Below are positions 1 to 5,852 of a DNA stretch of 5,852 nucleotides, in pieces (within the stretch, counting starts at the first letter, position 1; each line of letters starts with the position of its first letter). The notes beneath the pieces were generated by a model, which was given only the letters and a program-made list of their open reading frames with translations, did not search any database and was not told the origin of the DNA. The position numbers and the translations under genes are program-made. The stretch comes from Gammaproteobacteria bacterium (GTDB taxonomy: Bacteria; Pseudomonadota; Gammaproteobacteria; Pseudomonadales; Pseudohongiellaceae). The DNA is taken from assembly GCA_002684935.1 (NCBI GenBank), contig NYWC01000122.1, forward strand, positions 1-5,852. The letters run 5' to 3'.

Positions 1-648
1 ATTCCTCAGGTGAAGCGGATTGTTCGCTCGACACCGCGCAGAGAAGATCGACAGACCCTGCTTTTTTCGGCGACCTTCACCCAGGACATCATGAATCTGG
101 CGCAACAATGGACTTTTGAGCCCATTACGGTGGAAATTGAACCTGAGCATGTAGCGACTGCATCGGTTGACCAGAAGGTCTACCTTGTTACGAGTCAGGA
201 ACGTTTTCCGGTATTAATGGATCTGCTCAATGATCCTGCGGTCGAGAGTGTCATCGTATTTGCCAACCGGCGTGACCAGGTAAGAAGGCTTTACGAGAAG
301 CTTCGTAAGGCAGGTATCGACTGTGGCATGCTCTCGGGTGAAATCACCCAAGCCAAGCGGACCAAAACGCTTGAGAATTTCAAGTCGGGCCGCTCAAAGG
401 TTATGGTTGCGACCGATGTGGCTGGTCGGGGAATTCATGTCGAAGGCATTTCCCACGTGGTGAATTACAACCTGCCCGAGGATCCCGAGGATTACGTCCA
501 TCGTATTGGCCGCACTGGCCGCGCTGGCGCCACCGGCGTATCAATCAGCTTCGCCAGTGAAGATGACGCCTTCCTGCTCCCGGATATTGAGACATTGCTG
601 GGACATTCTCTCGCCTGCACCCCACCGCCGCTTCGCGAGCGCTCCTAA
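1..648 (+). CDS. rhlB: ATP-dependent RNA helicase RhlB, C-terminal part (5' end beyond window)
   Basis: RhlB is a DEAD-box RNA helicase that unwinds structured RNA during mRNA decay; in E. coli it works with RNase E and PNPase in the degradosome. The frame is open from base 1 (I-P-Q before a GTG at 10, which is internal and not a start). Only about 215 residues are visible. Motif III (SAT) is at 67-75. The second RecA lobe then shows motif IV-like VIVFANRR, motif V ATDVAGRGIHVEG, and motif VI HRIGRTGRAG, which carries the arginines used in ATP hydrolysis. The flanking text (STPRREDRQTLLFSATFTQD, then SEDDAFLLPDIETLLGHS) resembles Pseudomonas RhlB more than other DEAD-box paralogues. Motifs Q, I, Ia, Ib and II lie outside the window. 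The protein ends soon after the core, without the long Arg-rich tail of E. coli RhlB. Its TAA overlaps the stop of the convergent cysZ. Confidence 0.9.
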   Translation: MPQVKRIVRSTPRREDRQTLLFSATFTQDIMNLAQQWTFEPITVEIEPEHVATASVDQKVYLVTSQERFPVLMDLLNDPAVESVIVFANRRDQVRRLYEKLRKAGIDCGMLSGEITQAKRTKTLENFKSGRSKVMVATDVAGRGIHVEGISHVVNYNLPEDPEDYVHRIGRTGRAGATGVSISFASEDDAFLLPDIETLLGHSLACTPPPLRERS

Positions 649-1382
649 CGCAGGGGACGTAATTCCTCGCACCACAATAGCGTAGCGCCAATCACTGCGG
701 CGGGGATCACCATCAAGTTGAGGAACGGGATGCCGGTGAAGAATGCCACCGTACCCCCGAAGCCGATGGTCGATAGTCTGTGCGCCGCACAGGCATCGCG
801 CACCTCACGAAATGGCAGACGGTGATTGTCCATCGGGTAGTCGACGAACTGCAGACTCATCATCCAAGCACCCAATAAGAACCAGGCTAGCGGGGCGAAG
901 GCATTGAAGACCGGAACGATGGTGAGTATCAGCACCGCCAATGCCATCGGCACGTAGCAGAGAAACTTCCGTATTTCACGAAACAGGGCCCGTGGCACCT
1001 CTAACAAGGTCGCTGCAATACCCTCCACTGCGGGGACCGCCTCGCCAGTGACTACCTCCTCCACCTTTTCGGCGAGTAGCGCGTGAAAAGGCGAGGTCAG
1101 CATTAACACCAGCAGGGTGGAGGCGTATCCGGTCATCAGTCCACCGACCAGCCAAAGCAGCGGGGTGATGATCCAGGATAGGAACTGAAGCCATTCGGGC
1201 ACGGTGAGCATTGCGGCGTCGTAAAAATCAGTGACCAGCTCGTAAACCAGCCAGCCCATGAGGCTAAAGAGCACCACGTTGGCAATTAAAGGCACCATTA
1301 CGAAGCGCCGCAGGCCAGGCTGGAATGTCATGGCCAGCCCACGGAGAAAATAGCCAGCGCCTGTCACGAGATTACCGTTCAT
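645..1382 (-). CDS. cysZ: Sulfate transporter CysZ
   Basis: CysZ is an inner-membrane sulfate permease that feeds sulfate to cysteine biosynthesis. The product is 245 residues from the ATG at 1382; E. coli CysZ is 253. Family marks are QPGLRRFV near the N-terminus, LLAEKVEEVVTG in the middle (E. coli has LLAEQLEARLTG), and QFVDYPMDNHRLPFREVR in the C-terminal half (E. coli has QYCDYPFDNHKVPFKEMR). Hydrophobic segments lie roughly at residues 28-48, 66-97, 143-162, 163-179 and 205-236, as expected for an integral membrane protein. A GTG at 1397 would add five residues. I prefer the ATG because it fits the family N-terminus and has a weak G-rich element (complement of 1390-1395) seven bases upstream. 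The gene is divergent from smrA and convergent with rhlB, so it is probably monocistronic. It is not beside other cys genes here. Confidence 0.93.
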   Translation of the reverse strand: MNGNLVTGAGYFLRGLAMTFQPGLRRFVMVPLIANVVLFSLMGWLVYELVTDFYDAAMLTVPEWLQFLSWIITPLLWLVGGLMTGYASTLLVLMLTSPFHALLAEKVEEVVTGEAVPAVEGIAATLLEVPRALFREIRKFLCYVPMALAVLILTIVPVFNAFAPLAWFLLGAWMMSLQFVDYPMDNHRLPFREVRDACAAHRLSTIGFGGTVAFFTGIPFLNLMVIPAAVIGATLLWCEELRPLR

Positions 1383-1408
1383 GGAGTTACCCGCCACCAG
1401 ATGGGAGC

Positions 1409-1416
1409 ACTATACT
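1409..1416. promoter_or_regulatory. Candidate divergent -10 elements between cysZ and smrA
   Basis: TATACT at 1411-1416 on the + strand and TATAGT (complement of 1409-1414) on the - strand each differ from the consensus TATAAT at one base and overlap by four bases. Sigma-70 spacing would put start sites near 1423 for smrA and near 1402 for cysZ, giving leaders of about 25 and 20 bases. Neither has a good -35: the + side has TTACCC at 1387-1392 with an 18-base spacer, and the - side has nothing convincing. TGGGA (1402-1406) and TCCCA (1418-1422) flank the site as short inverted arms. The assignment rests on position and the hexamers only. Confidence 0.35.
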
Positions 1417-1447
1417 GTCCCATCCGTCGACCAGAGTGCAAATTCCT

Positions 1448-2035
1448 GTGAGTGACGAAGATATTTTTGCGGAAGAAATGTCCGGCGTGAAACCCCTGGG
1501 CCGCGAAGCGCGTGTGCGCTTGATCAAGGATCGACTGTCCGCGGACCAGCAAAAGGGCAGACAGCTCGCTGCGGTGGGTGAAGAGGCAACGCTTAATCCG
1601 CTGGTCGATGATGGTGTCATGCCGCTAGACGCTTGGCACGTGCTCGAGTTCAAGCGCCCGGGGATTCAGAACGGTGTTTATCGAAAACTTCGCCTGGGTC
1701 ATTATCAAATTGACGCACGGCTCGATTTACATCGATTGGCGGTGACACAAGCGAGGGATGAGGTTTTCTCTTTCATCGAGGAAGCCACGAGTCTAGGGCT
1801 CCGTACCCTACTGATAGTTCACGGCAAGGGGCAATCGAAAGCGCAGGGCGATTGCGCCGCCGTGTTGAAAGGTTACGTTGATCATTGGTTGCGCGAGCTG
1901 GAGGCGGTGCAGGCGTTTCACTCAGCACAGCCTGCCCATGGTGGCACAGGTGCGGTTTATGTGTTGCTGCGAAAAAGCGCCGACCAAAAACGCGAAAATC
2001 GGCTCAAATATCTAAAGGGACGGGTTCAGGATTGA
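1448..2035 (+). CDS. smrA: Smr-domain protein SmrA (YdaL-type, putative endonuclease)
   Basis: The Smr domain is a nucleic-acid-binding, nuclease-like fold; stand-alone SmrA/YdaL proteins have reported DNA-nicking or RNase-type activity, but their cellular role is not settled. From the GTG at 1448 the product is 195 residues, against 187 for E. coli SmrA. The N-terminal part (DIFAEEMSGVKPL, residues 5-17) and the lead-in EFKRPGIQNGVYRKLRLG (about 67-84) match the SmrA subgroup. The Smr core spans about residues 91-175, with LDLHRL (92-97), HGKG (125-128) and HGGTGA (164-169), so the catalytic-type DLH and HGKG motifs are intact. The C-terminus is basic. The frame is open back to 1325, but that region overlaps the cysZ start on the other strand and gives no family-like sequence. 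A GTG at 1436 is an alternative that would add four residues. The ribosome-binding site is weak (AGAG at 1433-1436). The 3' end overlaps convergent gatB by ten bases. Confidence 0.88.
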   Translation: MSDEDIFAEEMSGVKPLGREARVRLIKDRLSADQQKGRQLAAVGEEATLNPLVDDGVMPLDAWHVLEFKRPGIQNGVYRKLRLGHYQIDARLDLHRLAVTQARDEVFSFIEEATSLGLRTLLIVHGKGQSKAQGDCAAVLKGYVDHWLRELEAVQAFHSAQPAHGGTGAVYVLLRKSADQKRENRLKYLKGRVQD

Positions 2036-3477
2036 TTGTTCAGCTTTTCGAGCAGTAGCGCGTTCAGCATCTGCGGGTTGGCCTGACCCTTGGAAGCCTT
2101 CATGACCTGACCGACAAAAAAACCGCTGAGTTTTTTTCGTTTGGCCTCGTCCGCTGCAAGATATTGGGTTACCTGGTCCGGACTGTTTGCGATGACTTCG
2201 TCTACCATCGCCTCCAGCGCGGCCGAGTCGCTGACCTGTTTAAGCCCGCGCGTTGCGACGATCTCATCGGTATCGCCTTCGCCTTCCCACATGGCATCGA
2301 ATACCTGCTTCGCCAGCTTGCTAGACAAAGTGCCATCCTCAATTCGGACTATCAGACCGGCCAGTCGCTCTGGCGTGATCGGACTTTCCTCTATGCCCAT
2401 CTCGTTGCGATTGAGCGCCCCAGAGAGGTCGCCGAGGATCCAGTTGGCGGCGGGTTTGGGCGCCTTACAGAATTGAACGACCGCTTCAAAGTAGTCGGCC
2501 ATTGCATGGTGGGGGACAATTAAGGCCGCATCATAATCGCTGAGTCCGTAATCTGACGTGAATCGGGTCCGCTTCGCGCCCGGCAACTCGGGTAGGGTAG
2601 CGCGCACTGCCTCGATGTAGTCGCTGTCAATGACAATTGGGAGTAGATCCGGTTCAGGGAAATAGCGATAGTCGTTGGCGACTTCCTTTGAGCGCATTGA
2701 GCGGGTGACATTTTGTTCCGCATCGTAGAGCCGCGTTTCCTGAGTGATCGTTCCGCCGCTCTCTAAAATATCTGCCTGACGCTCATACTCGCTGTGAATC
2801 GCTCGCTCCACGAAGCGAAACGAATTGACGTTTTTAATCTCAGTGCGGGTGCCCAAAGTTTGTGAGCCTTTTTCCCGCAGGGAAACATTGATATCGCAAC
2901 GCATAGAGCCCTCTGACATGTTGCCATCGGAGATCCCCAAATAAGTCACCAGTGAGTGCAGAGCTTTTAGATAGGCGACTGCCTGCTCCGCGGATCGAAA
3001 GTCAGGCTCGGTCACGATTTCTAGCAGGGGTGTCCCGGCGCGGTTTAGGTCGATCCCGGTTTCCTGCTGGAACACGTCATGGACCGATTTCCCCGCATCC
3101 TCCTCGAGATGAGCGCGAGTGATGCGAATGGGAAAAAGCGTGCCATCTTCGAGAGGAACTTCAAACATCCCCTCGCAGACGATAGGGGAAAAGAACTGGC
3201 TCACCTGGTAGCCCTTGGGCAAATCAGGATAAAAATAATTCTTGCGGTCAAAAACCGACCGATCACCGATACGAGCGCCGATACCCAGCCCAAATTTCAC
3301 CGCATAGCGAACCGCTTGCTCGTTCAGCACCGGGAGCATGCCCGGCATACCTAAATCGACTGCATCGGCTTGTTCATTGGGTGCGGCCCCAAACTGGGCT
3401 GAGGAACCGGAGAAGATCTTGGACTGTGTCGCCAGCTGCAGGTGCACCTCTAGCCCCATAACGATTTCCCAATTCAT
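2026..3477 (-). CDS. gatB: Asp-tRNA(Asn)/Glu-tRNA(Gln) amidotransferase subunit B
   Basis: GatB is the tRNA-binding and ATP-dependent kinase subunit of GatCAB, which converts misacylated Asp-tRNA(Asn) and/or Glu-tRNA(Gln) to Asn-tRNA or Gln-tRNA in the cytoplasm. The product has 483 residues, full length for the family. The N-terminus has GLEVHLQL (residues 8-15, with E10 and H12). The ATP-pocket region has HLEEDAGKS (123-131). The family signature LNRAGTPLLEIVTEPD is at 144-159, followed by MRCDINVSLR (192-201), the tRNA-acceptor-side segment GTRTEIKNVNSFRF (209-222) and DYRYFPEPDLLP (269-280). The C-terminal GatB/YqeY domain ends in SGFFVGQVMKASKGQANPQM (451-470). All conserved blocks are present with no frameshift. 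The ATG at 3477 overlaps the gatA stop (ATGA) and has no clear ribosome-binding site, so translation probably depends on coupling to gatA. Whether the complex serves Asn-tRNA, Gln-tRNA or both cannot be told from this window. Confidence 0.97.
   Translation of the reverse strand: MNWEIVMGLEVHLQLATQSKIFSGSSAQFGAAPNEQADAVDLGMPGMLPVLNEQAVRYAVKFGLGIGARIGDRSVFDRKNYFYPDLPKGYQVSQFFSPIVCEGMFEVPLEDGTLFPIRITRAHLEEDAGKSVHDVFQQETGIDLNRAGTPLLEIVTEPDFRSAEQAVAYLKALHSLVTYLGISDGNMSEGSMRCDINVSLREKGSQTLGTRTEIKNVNSFRFVERAIHSEYERQADILESGGTITQETRLYDAEQNVTRSMRSKEVANDYRYFPEPDLLPIVIDSDYIEAVRATLPELPGAKRTRFTSDYGLSDYDAALIVPHHAMADYFEAVVQFCKAPKPAANWILGDLSGALNRNEMGIEESPITPERLAGLIVRIEDGTLSSKLAKQVFDAMWEGEGDTDEIVATRGLKQVSDSAALEAMVDEVIANSPDQVTQYLAADEAKRKKLSGFFVGQVMKASKGQANPQMLNALLLEKLNNQS
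3474..3477 (-). promoter_or_regulatory. gatA stop / gatB start overlap (ATGA), translational coupling
   Basis: Read on the - strand, the gatB ATG (3477-3475) shares bases with the gatA TGA (3476-3474). No purine-rich Shine-Dalgarno sequence stands at a useful distance before the ATG. A ribosome ending gatA would therefore most simply re-initiate on gatB, which would keep the two subunits in equal amounts. Confidence 0.8.
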
Positions 3478-4886
3478 GACGCGATGGTCTCGAGATTAGG
3501 GCGCGCAGAGTGCCAATCGGTATCGATCTGGAGTCGATGTGCCGCGTTGAGAATGGTTTGTTCGTCGAAGGGTTTGCCAATGAGCTGCAGGCCAACCGGC
3601 ATTCCGTTGATCAGACCTGCTGGTGTGGAGAGACCTGGCAAACCTGCCAGATTGACCGCCAGCGTATAAATATCCTCCATGTACATAGCGATCGGGTCCT
3701 GCTGTTTCGCGCCAAATGGAAACGCCACGCCCGGTGCCGAGGGGCCCGCAATGACATCGACCTGTTCGAAGGCGCGCCGGAAGTCCTCTGTAATAACCCG
3801 CCGCACCTGCTGCGCCTTGTTGAAATACGCGTCGTAGAAACCTGCCGAGAGTGCGTAGGTCCCCACTAATATCCGCCTTTGTACCTCCTCACCAAAACCC
3901 TCGCTTCGCGACCGCTGATACAGATCCTCCAGATCCGAGGGCTGCTCGCATCGATAACCGAAGCGAACACCGTCGTAGCGGGCCAGATTGGCGGAGGCTT
4001 CTGCCGGTGCAATGACGTAATACGTGGCGATGGCGTAATGGCTGTGCGGCAGATCGATGTCAATCAAGGAGGCGCCCGCTTTTTCCAGCTCCGACAGCGC
4101 AGCCATGATCCGAGCGCGCACGTCAGTATTCAGATCATCGTTAAAATATTCGCGAGGCAATCCGATCCGCAGTCCCTGAAGATTTGGATTGAGCGCGCTA
4201 TGGAAGTCAGGCACGGGCAGGTTTGCAGACGTGGAATCGCCATCGTCCATCCCTGCCATTGCGGTCAGCGCAAGGGCACAGTCTTCGGCGGTGCGAGCCA
4301 TGGGCCCAGCCTGATCCAGCGAAGAGGCAAAAGCGATAATCCCCAGCCTGGAAACCCTGCCATATGTGGGCTTGAGCCCGGTGACGCCGCAGAGAGACGC
4401 GGGTTGTCGGATCGAGCCGCCGGTATCTGTTCCCGTCACCAGAGGCGCCATTCCGGTGGCAAGGGCTGCAGCTGACCCGCCAGAGCTACCGCCCGGCACG
4501 CAACTCAGATCCCAGGGGTTTTTCACTGTGCCAAAAAAACTGGTTTCGTTGGATGATCCCATCGCGAACTCATCCATATTGCATTTGCCGAGCATGACAA
4601 CGCCTTCCGCCTTCATTTTCGATACCACCGTGGCATCGTAGGCGGGAACGAACTGCTCCAACATGCGCGAGCCGCAGGTCGTGCGCACTCCACGAGTACA
4701 AAAAATATCCTTGTGTAGCAGCGGTATGCCCGTCAGAGACTTCGACTCGCCTTTGGCGAGCGCGCTATCGGCCGCACGTGCGCTTTCCAGGGCTTGCTCT
4801 GGACAGACTGTAATGACCGCATTGAGCGCTTCGTTAGTCTCATCAATCTGCTTCAGACAGGCCTGGGTGAGCTCCTCACTGGACAC
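3474..4886 (-). CDS. gatA: Asp-tRNA(Asn)/Glu-tRNA(Gln) amidotransferase subunit A, N-terminally truncated
   Basis: GatA is the glutaminase subunit of GatCAB; it releases ammonia from glutamine, which travels to GatB for tRNA amidation. The sequence has the amidase-signature Ser-cisSer-Lys triad. Counted from the GTG at 4886, these are K59 (in LLHKD), S134 (in PGGSSGGSAA) and S158 (in TDTGGSIRQPA), with the same spacing as K79-S154-S178 of Staphylococcus aureus GatA. Other conserved blocks are GKCNMDEFAMGSSNE (100-114), FDGVRFGYR, and RSRSEGFGEEVQRRILVG. The length is 470 residues, whereas S. aureus GatA has 485 and our triad lies 20 residues earlier, so the N-terminus is short. Family similarity continues upstream of the GTG (QLLKDRAVSSEEL) to about 4905. 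That frame has no ATG, GTG or TTG before a stop at 4958-4956. An AAGGA (complement of 4894-4898) seven bases before the GTG makes it a formally usable start. The expected gatC upstream is missing. The gene is probably cut by the junction near 4,900. Confidence 0.93.
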   Translation of the reverse strand: MSSEELTQACLKQIDETNEALNAVITVCPEQALESARAADSALAKGESKSLTGIPLLHKDIFCTRGVRTTCGSRMLEQFVPAYDATVVSKMKAEGVVMLGKCNMDEFAMGSSNETSFFGTVKNPWDLSCVPGGSSGGSAAALATGMAPLVTGTDTGGSIRQPASLCGVTGLKPTYGRVSRLGIIAFASSLDQAGPMARTAEDCALALTAMAGMDDGDSTSANLPVPDFHSALNPNLQGLRIGLPREYFNDDLNTDVRARIMAALSELEKAGASLIDIDLPHSHYAIATYYVIAPAEASANLARYDGVRFGYRCEQPSDLEDLYQRSRSEGFGEEVQRRILVGTYALSAGFYDAYFNKAQQVRRVITEDFRRAFEQVDVIAGPSAPGVAFPFGAKQQDPIAMYMEDIYTLAVNLAGLPGLSTPAGLINGMPVGLQLIGKPFDEQTILNAAHRLQIDTDWHSARPNLETIAS

Positions 4887-4918
4887 TGCCCGATCCTTCA
4901 GGAGCTGTTTTTGCCTTG
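4887..4918. other. Probable chimeric junction between gammaproteobacterial gatA and a cyanobacterial-type gene
   Basis: Left of this interval, the - strand reads gatA; its family similarity fades between about 4896 and 4905. Right of it, the + strand reads a DUF2079 membrane protein that is already inside the domain at about 4904-4919. The two genes point away from each other, yet both lack their 5' ends, and no intergenic DNA or promoter lies between them. A normal divergent gene pair would have two complete starts. No transposon end, tRNA, integrase or direct repeat is visible here. The exact breakpoint cannot be fixed by eye. Confidence 0.7.
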
Positions 4919-5852
4919 ATGCTGGGTCTGCAGAAGCGAATGGGGTGGTTGATCCTCAGCGCCGCTGTCGTGATCCCGCTCATTCGAGAAGACACCGGCA
5001 TCATGCTGATTGCCATCGGACTTTGGTTGCTCTTACGAGAGCCCAAACGATGGCCCATCGCGATTGCCCTCATCATCTGGGGAGCTGGATGGATGGTGCT
5101 GGTCACCAATGCCTTAATGCCGCTGTTCTCGGACGACAACAGCAAGCGGTTCATGGTGGAGAACTTTGGCCAATATCTCGACGCGGACCCGAGCGAAGGA
5201 GCCAGCAGCCTCTCAATGTTGCAACAGGCTTTAGGACAGCCACTGACCGTGCTCAAGGAACTGATCTCCCCCCCAGGCCAAACCCTTCTGTACTTGCTTG
5301 GTCAGGGACTTCCCTTCCTGATGGTGCCCCTGATCAGCCTCGATGCATGGGTCCTTGCAGGCCCATCACTGCTTGGCTTATTTCTGGCCCAAGGCAGCAA
5401 TGACCCGCTCTCGATCACCATTCGCTACACCTTGCTGGTGGTGCCGGGCTTCAGCATGGGGACGCTGCTCTGGTGGAGCCGTCGCCAGCAAGCAATCCCC
5501 GGCCGCCGCACTCGTCTGGCCTGGGGAATGGCCATCAGCCTTTCTCTCCTGCTCACCGTGAGCAGCAACCCCCATCGCAGCCTCTCCTGGATCGTGCCTG
5601 ACAGTGTTAGTCCGATGGTGTTTAGCAGTCCTATTCAGCAATGGGAGCACGGACAGGATGCACGCCAAGTATTGAATTTGATCCCCAAAGACGCCTCTGT
5701 GAGCGCGAATACACCTTTGGTTCCCTTGATTGCTCGACGTGAGGTTGCAGTCCGTTATCCCGAATCGCTGAATTATCTCGACCGAAACAAAAACAAACTC
5801 CCTGTGGATTGGATCGCCGTTGATCTCGATTGGTTGGAGCGCTACAGCGTGG
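4919..5852 (+). CDS. DUF2079 family membrane protein, partial at both ends
   Basis: DUF2079 proteins are multi-spanning membrane proteins, distantly related to GT-C-type glycosyltransferases. Their substrate is unknown. The frame is open from 4871 (a TGA lies at 4868-4870) to the window end; 4919 is the first in-frame ATG and gives 311 visible residues. Family-like text is IPLIREDTGIMLIAIGLWLL (19-38, the conserved acidic E-D after a helix), LGQGLPFLMVPL, and IPKDASVSANTPLVPLIARR (255-274), the soluble C-terminal block that resembles the family's proline-rich 'P-x-DASVSA...P-L-x-R' region. Hydrophobic segments lie near 10-22, 28-40, 45-63, 122-141, 144-158, 170-187 and 199-214. The first several helices expected before the E-D motif are absent, so 4919 is not a convincing native start; AGGAG at 4900-4904 is 14 bases away, too far for a good ribosome-binding site. 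I associate this form with marine picocyanobacteria, from memory only. The stop lies beyond the window. Confidence 0.75.
   Translation, partial: MLGLQKRMGWLILSAAVVIPLIREDTGIMLIAIGLWLLLREPKRWPIAIALIIWGAGWMVLVTNALMPLFSDDNSKRFMVENFGQYLDADPSEGASSLSMLQQALGQPLTVLKELISPPGQTLLYLLGQGLPFLMVPLISLDAWVLAGPSLLGLFLAQGSNDPLSITIRYTLLVVPGFSMGTLLWWSRRQQAIPGRRTRLAWGMAISLSLLLTVSSNPHRSLSWIVPDSVSPMVFSSPIQQWEHGQDARQVLNLIPKDASVSANTPLVPLIARREVAVRYPESLNYLDRNKNKLPVDWIAVDLDWLERYSV

Noticed and set aside
1325..1447. Upstream extension of the smrA reading frame
   Set aside because: It overlaps the start of cysZ and the candidate promoter, and its translation has no SmrA-like features. Family N-termini begin near the residues encoded from 1448.
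2110..2140. Rho-independent terminator for smrA
   Set aside because: The only possible stem is made of A-T pairs without a GC-rich part, and the bases are explained by conserved gatB codons.
3879..4475. Long + strand open frame of 198 residues antisense to gatA
   Set aside because: It lies wholly within gatA, which is clearly coding, and shows no domain or plausible start signal.
4887..4918. Horizontal transfer or mobile-element insertion at the junction
   Set aside because: There is no transposase, integrase, tRNA, inverted repeat or target duplication, and both genes are truncated at the same point, which fits an artefactual join better.
4876..5256. - strand open frame of 126 residues across the junction
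   Set aside because: It is in a different frame from gatA and antisense to the DUF2079 gene, and its sequence matches no family I recognise.
4663..5403. Long + strand open frame spanning the junction (246 residues)
   Set aside because: It runs antisense to gatA and then out of frame within the DUF2079 gene. The composition is low-complexity and no domain is recognisable, so it is a shadow frame, not a fusion gene.

Overview
The window looks like a metagenomic or draft contig of mixed origin. Positions 1 to about 4,900 carry compact housekeeping genes of gammaproteobacterial type: rhlB (3' part), cysZ, smrA, gatB and gatA. Their protein sequences resemble Pseudomonas and E. coli family members. 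From about 4,905 to the right edge, the sequence is a different kind of gene: a multi-spanning membrane protein of the DUF2079 family, in a form I associate with marine Synechococcus/Prochlorococcus. A marine surface-water source would fit both halves, but the taxonomic placement is inferred from remembered family sequences, not from a search.

Layout: (1) 1-648, + strand, the C-terminal RecA lobe of the RNA helicase RhlB, cut by the left edge. (2) 645-1382, - strand, CysZ sulfate permease, convergent with rhlB and overlapping it by 4 bases. (3) 1383-1447, a 65-base divergent intergenic region with back-to-back -10-like hexamers that could serve cysZ leftward and smrA rightward. (4) 1448-2035, + strand, SmrA, an Smr-domain protein. 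(5) 2026-3477, - strand, gatB, convergent with smrA and overlapping it by 10 bases. (6) 3474-4886, - strand, gatA, overlapping the gatB start by 4 bases (ATGA), so the two are very probably translationally coupled. (7) About 4887-4918, a junction where gatA loses its normal N-terminus and the DUF2079 frame appears already in mid-protein. (8) 4919-5852, + strand, DUF2079 protein, open at the right edge.

Functionally, gatA and gatB encode two of the three subunits of the tRNA-dependent amidotransferase GatCAB. The third, gatC, normally lies just upstream of gatA and would be expected right where the sequence switches. The other genes are unrelated housekeeping functions: RNA turnover, sulfate uptake and an Smr nuclease-like protein. 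There is no gene-free stretch longer than 300 bases, and I see no rRNA, tRNA, CRISPR array, insertion sequence or attachment site.

I do not see a new biological system here. The observation most worth a second look is the junction near 4,900, where two genes that should face away from this point are both missing their 5' ends. That is best explained by a chimeric assembly or library join, and less likely by a real rearrangement.
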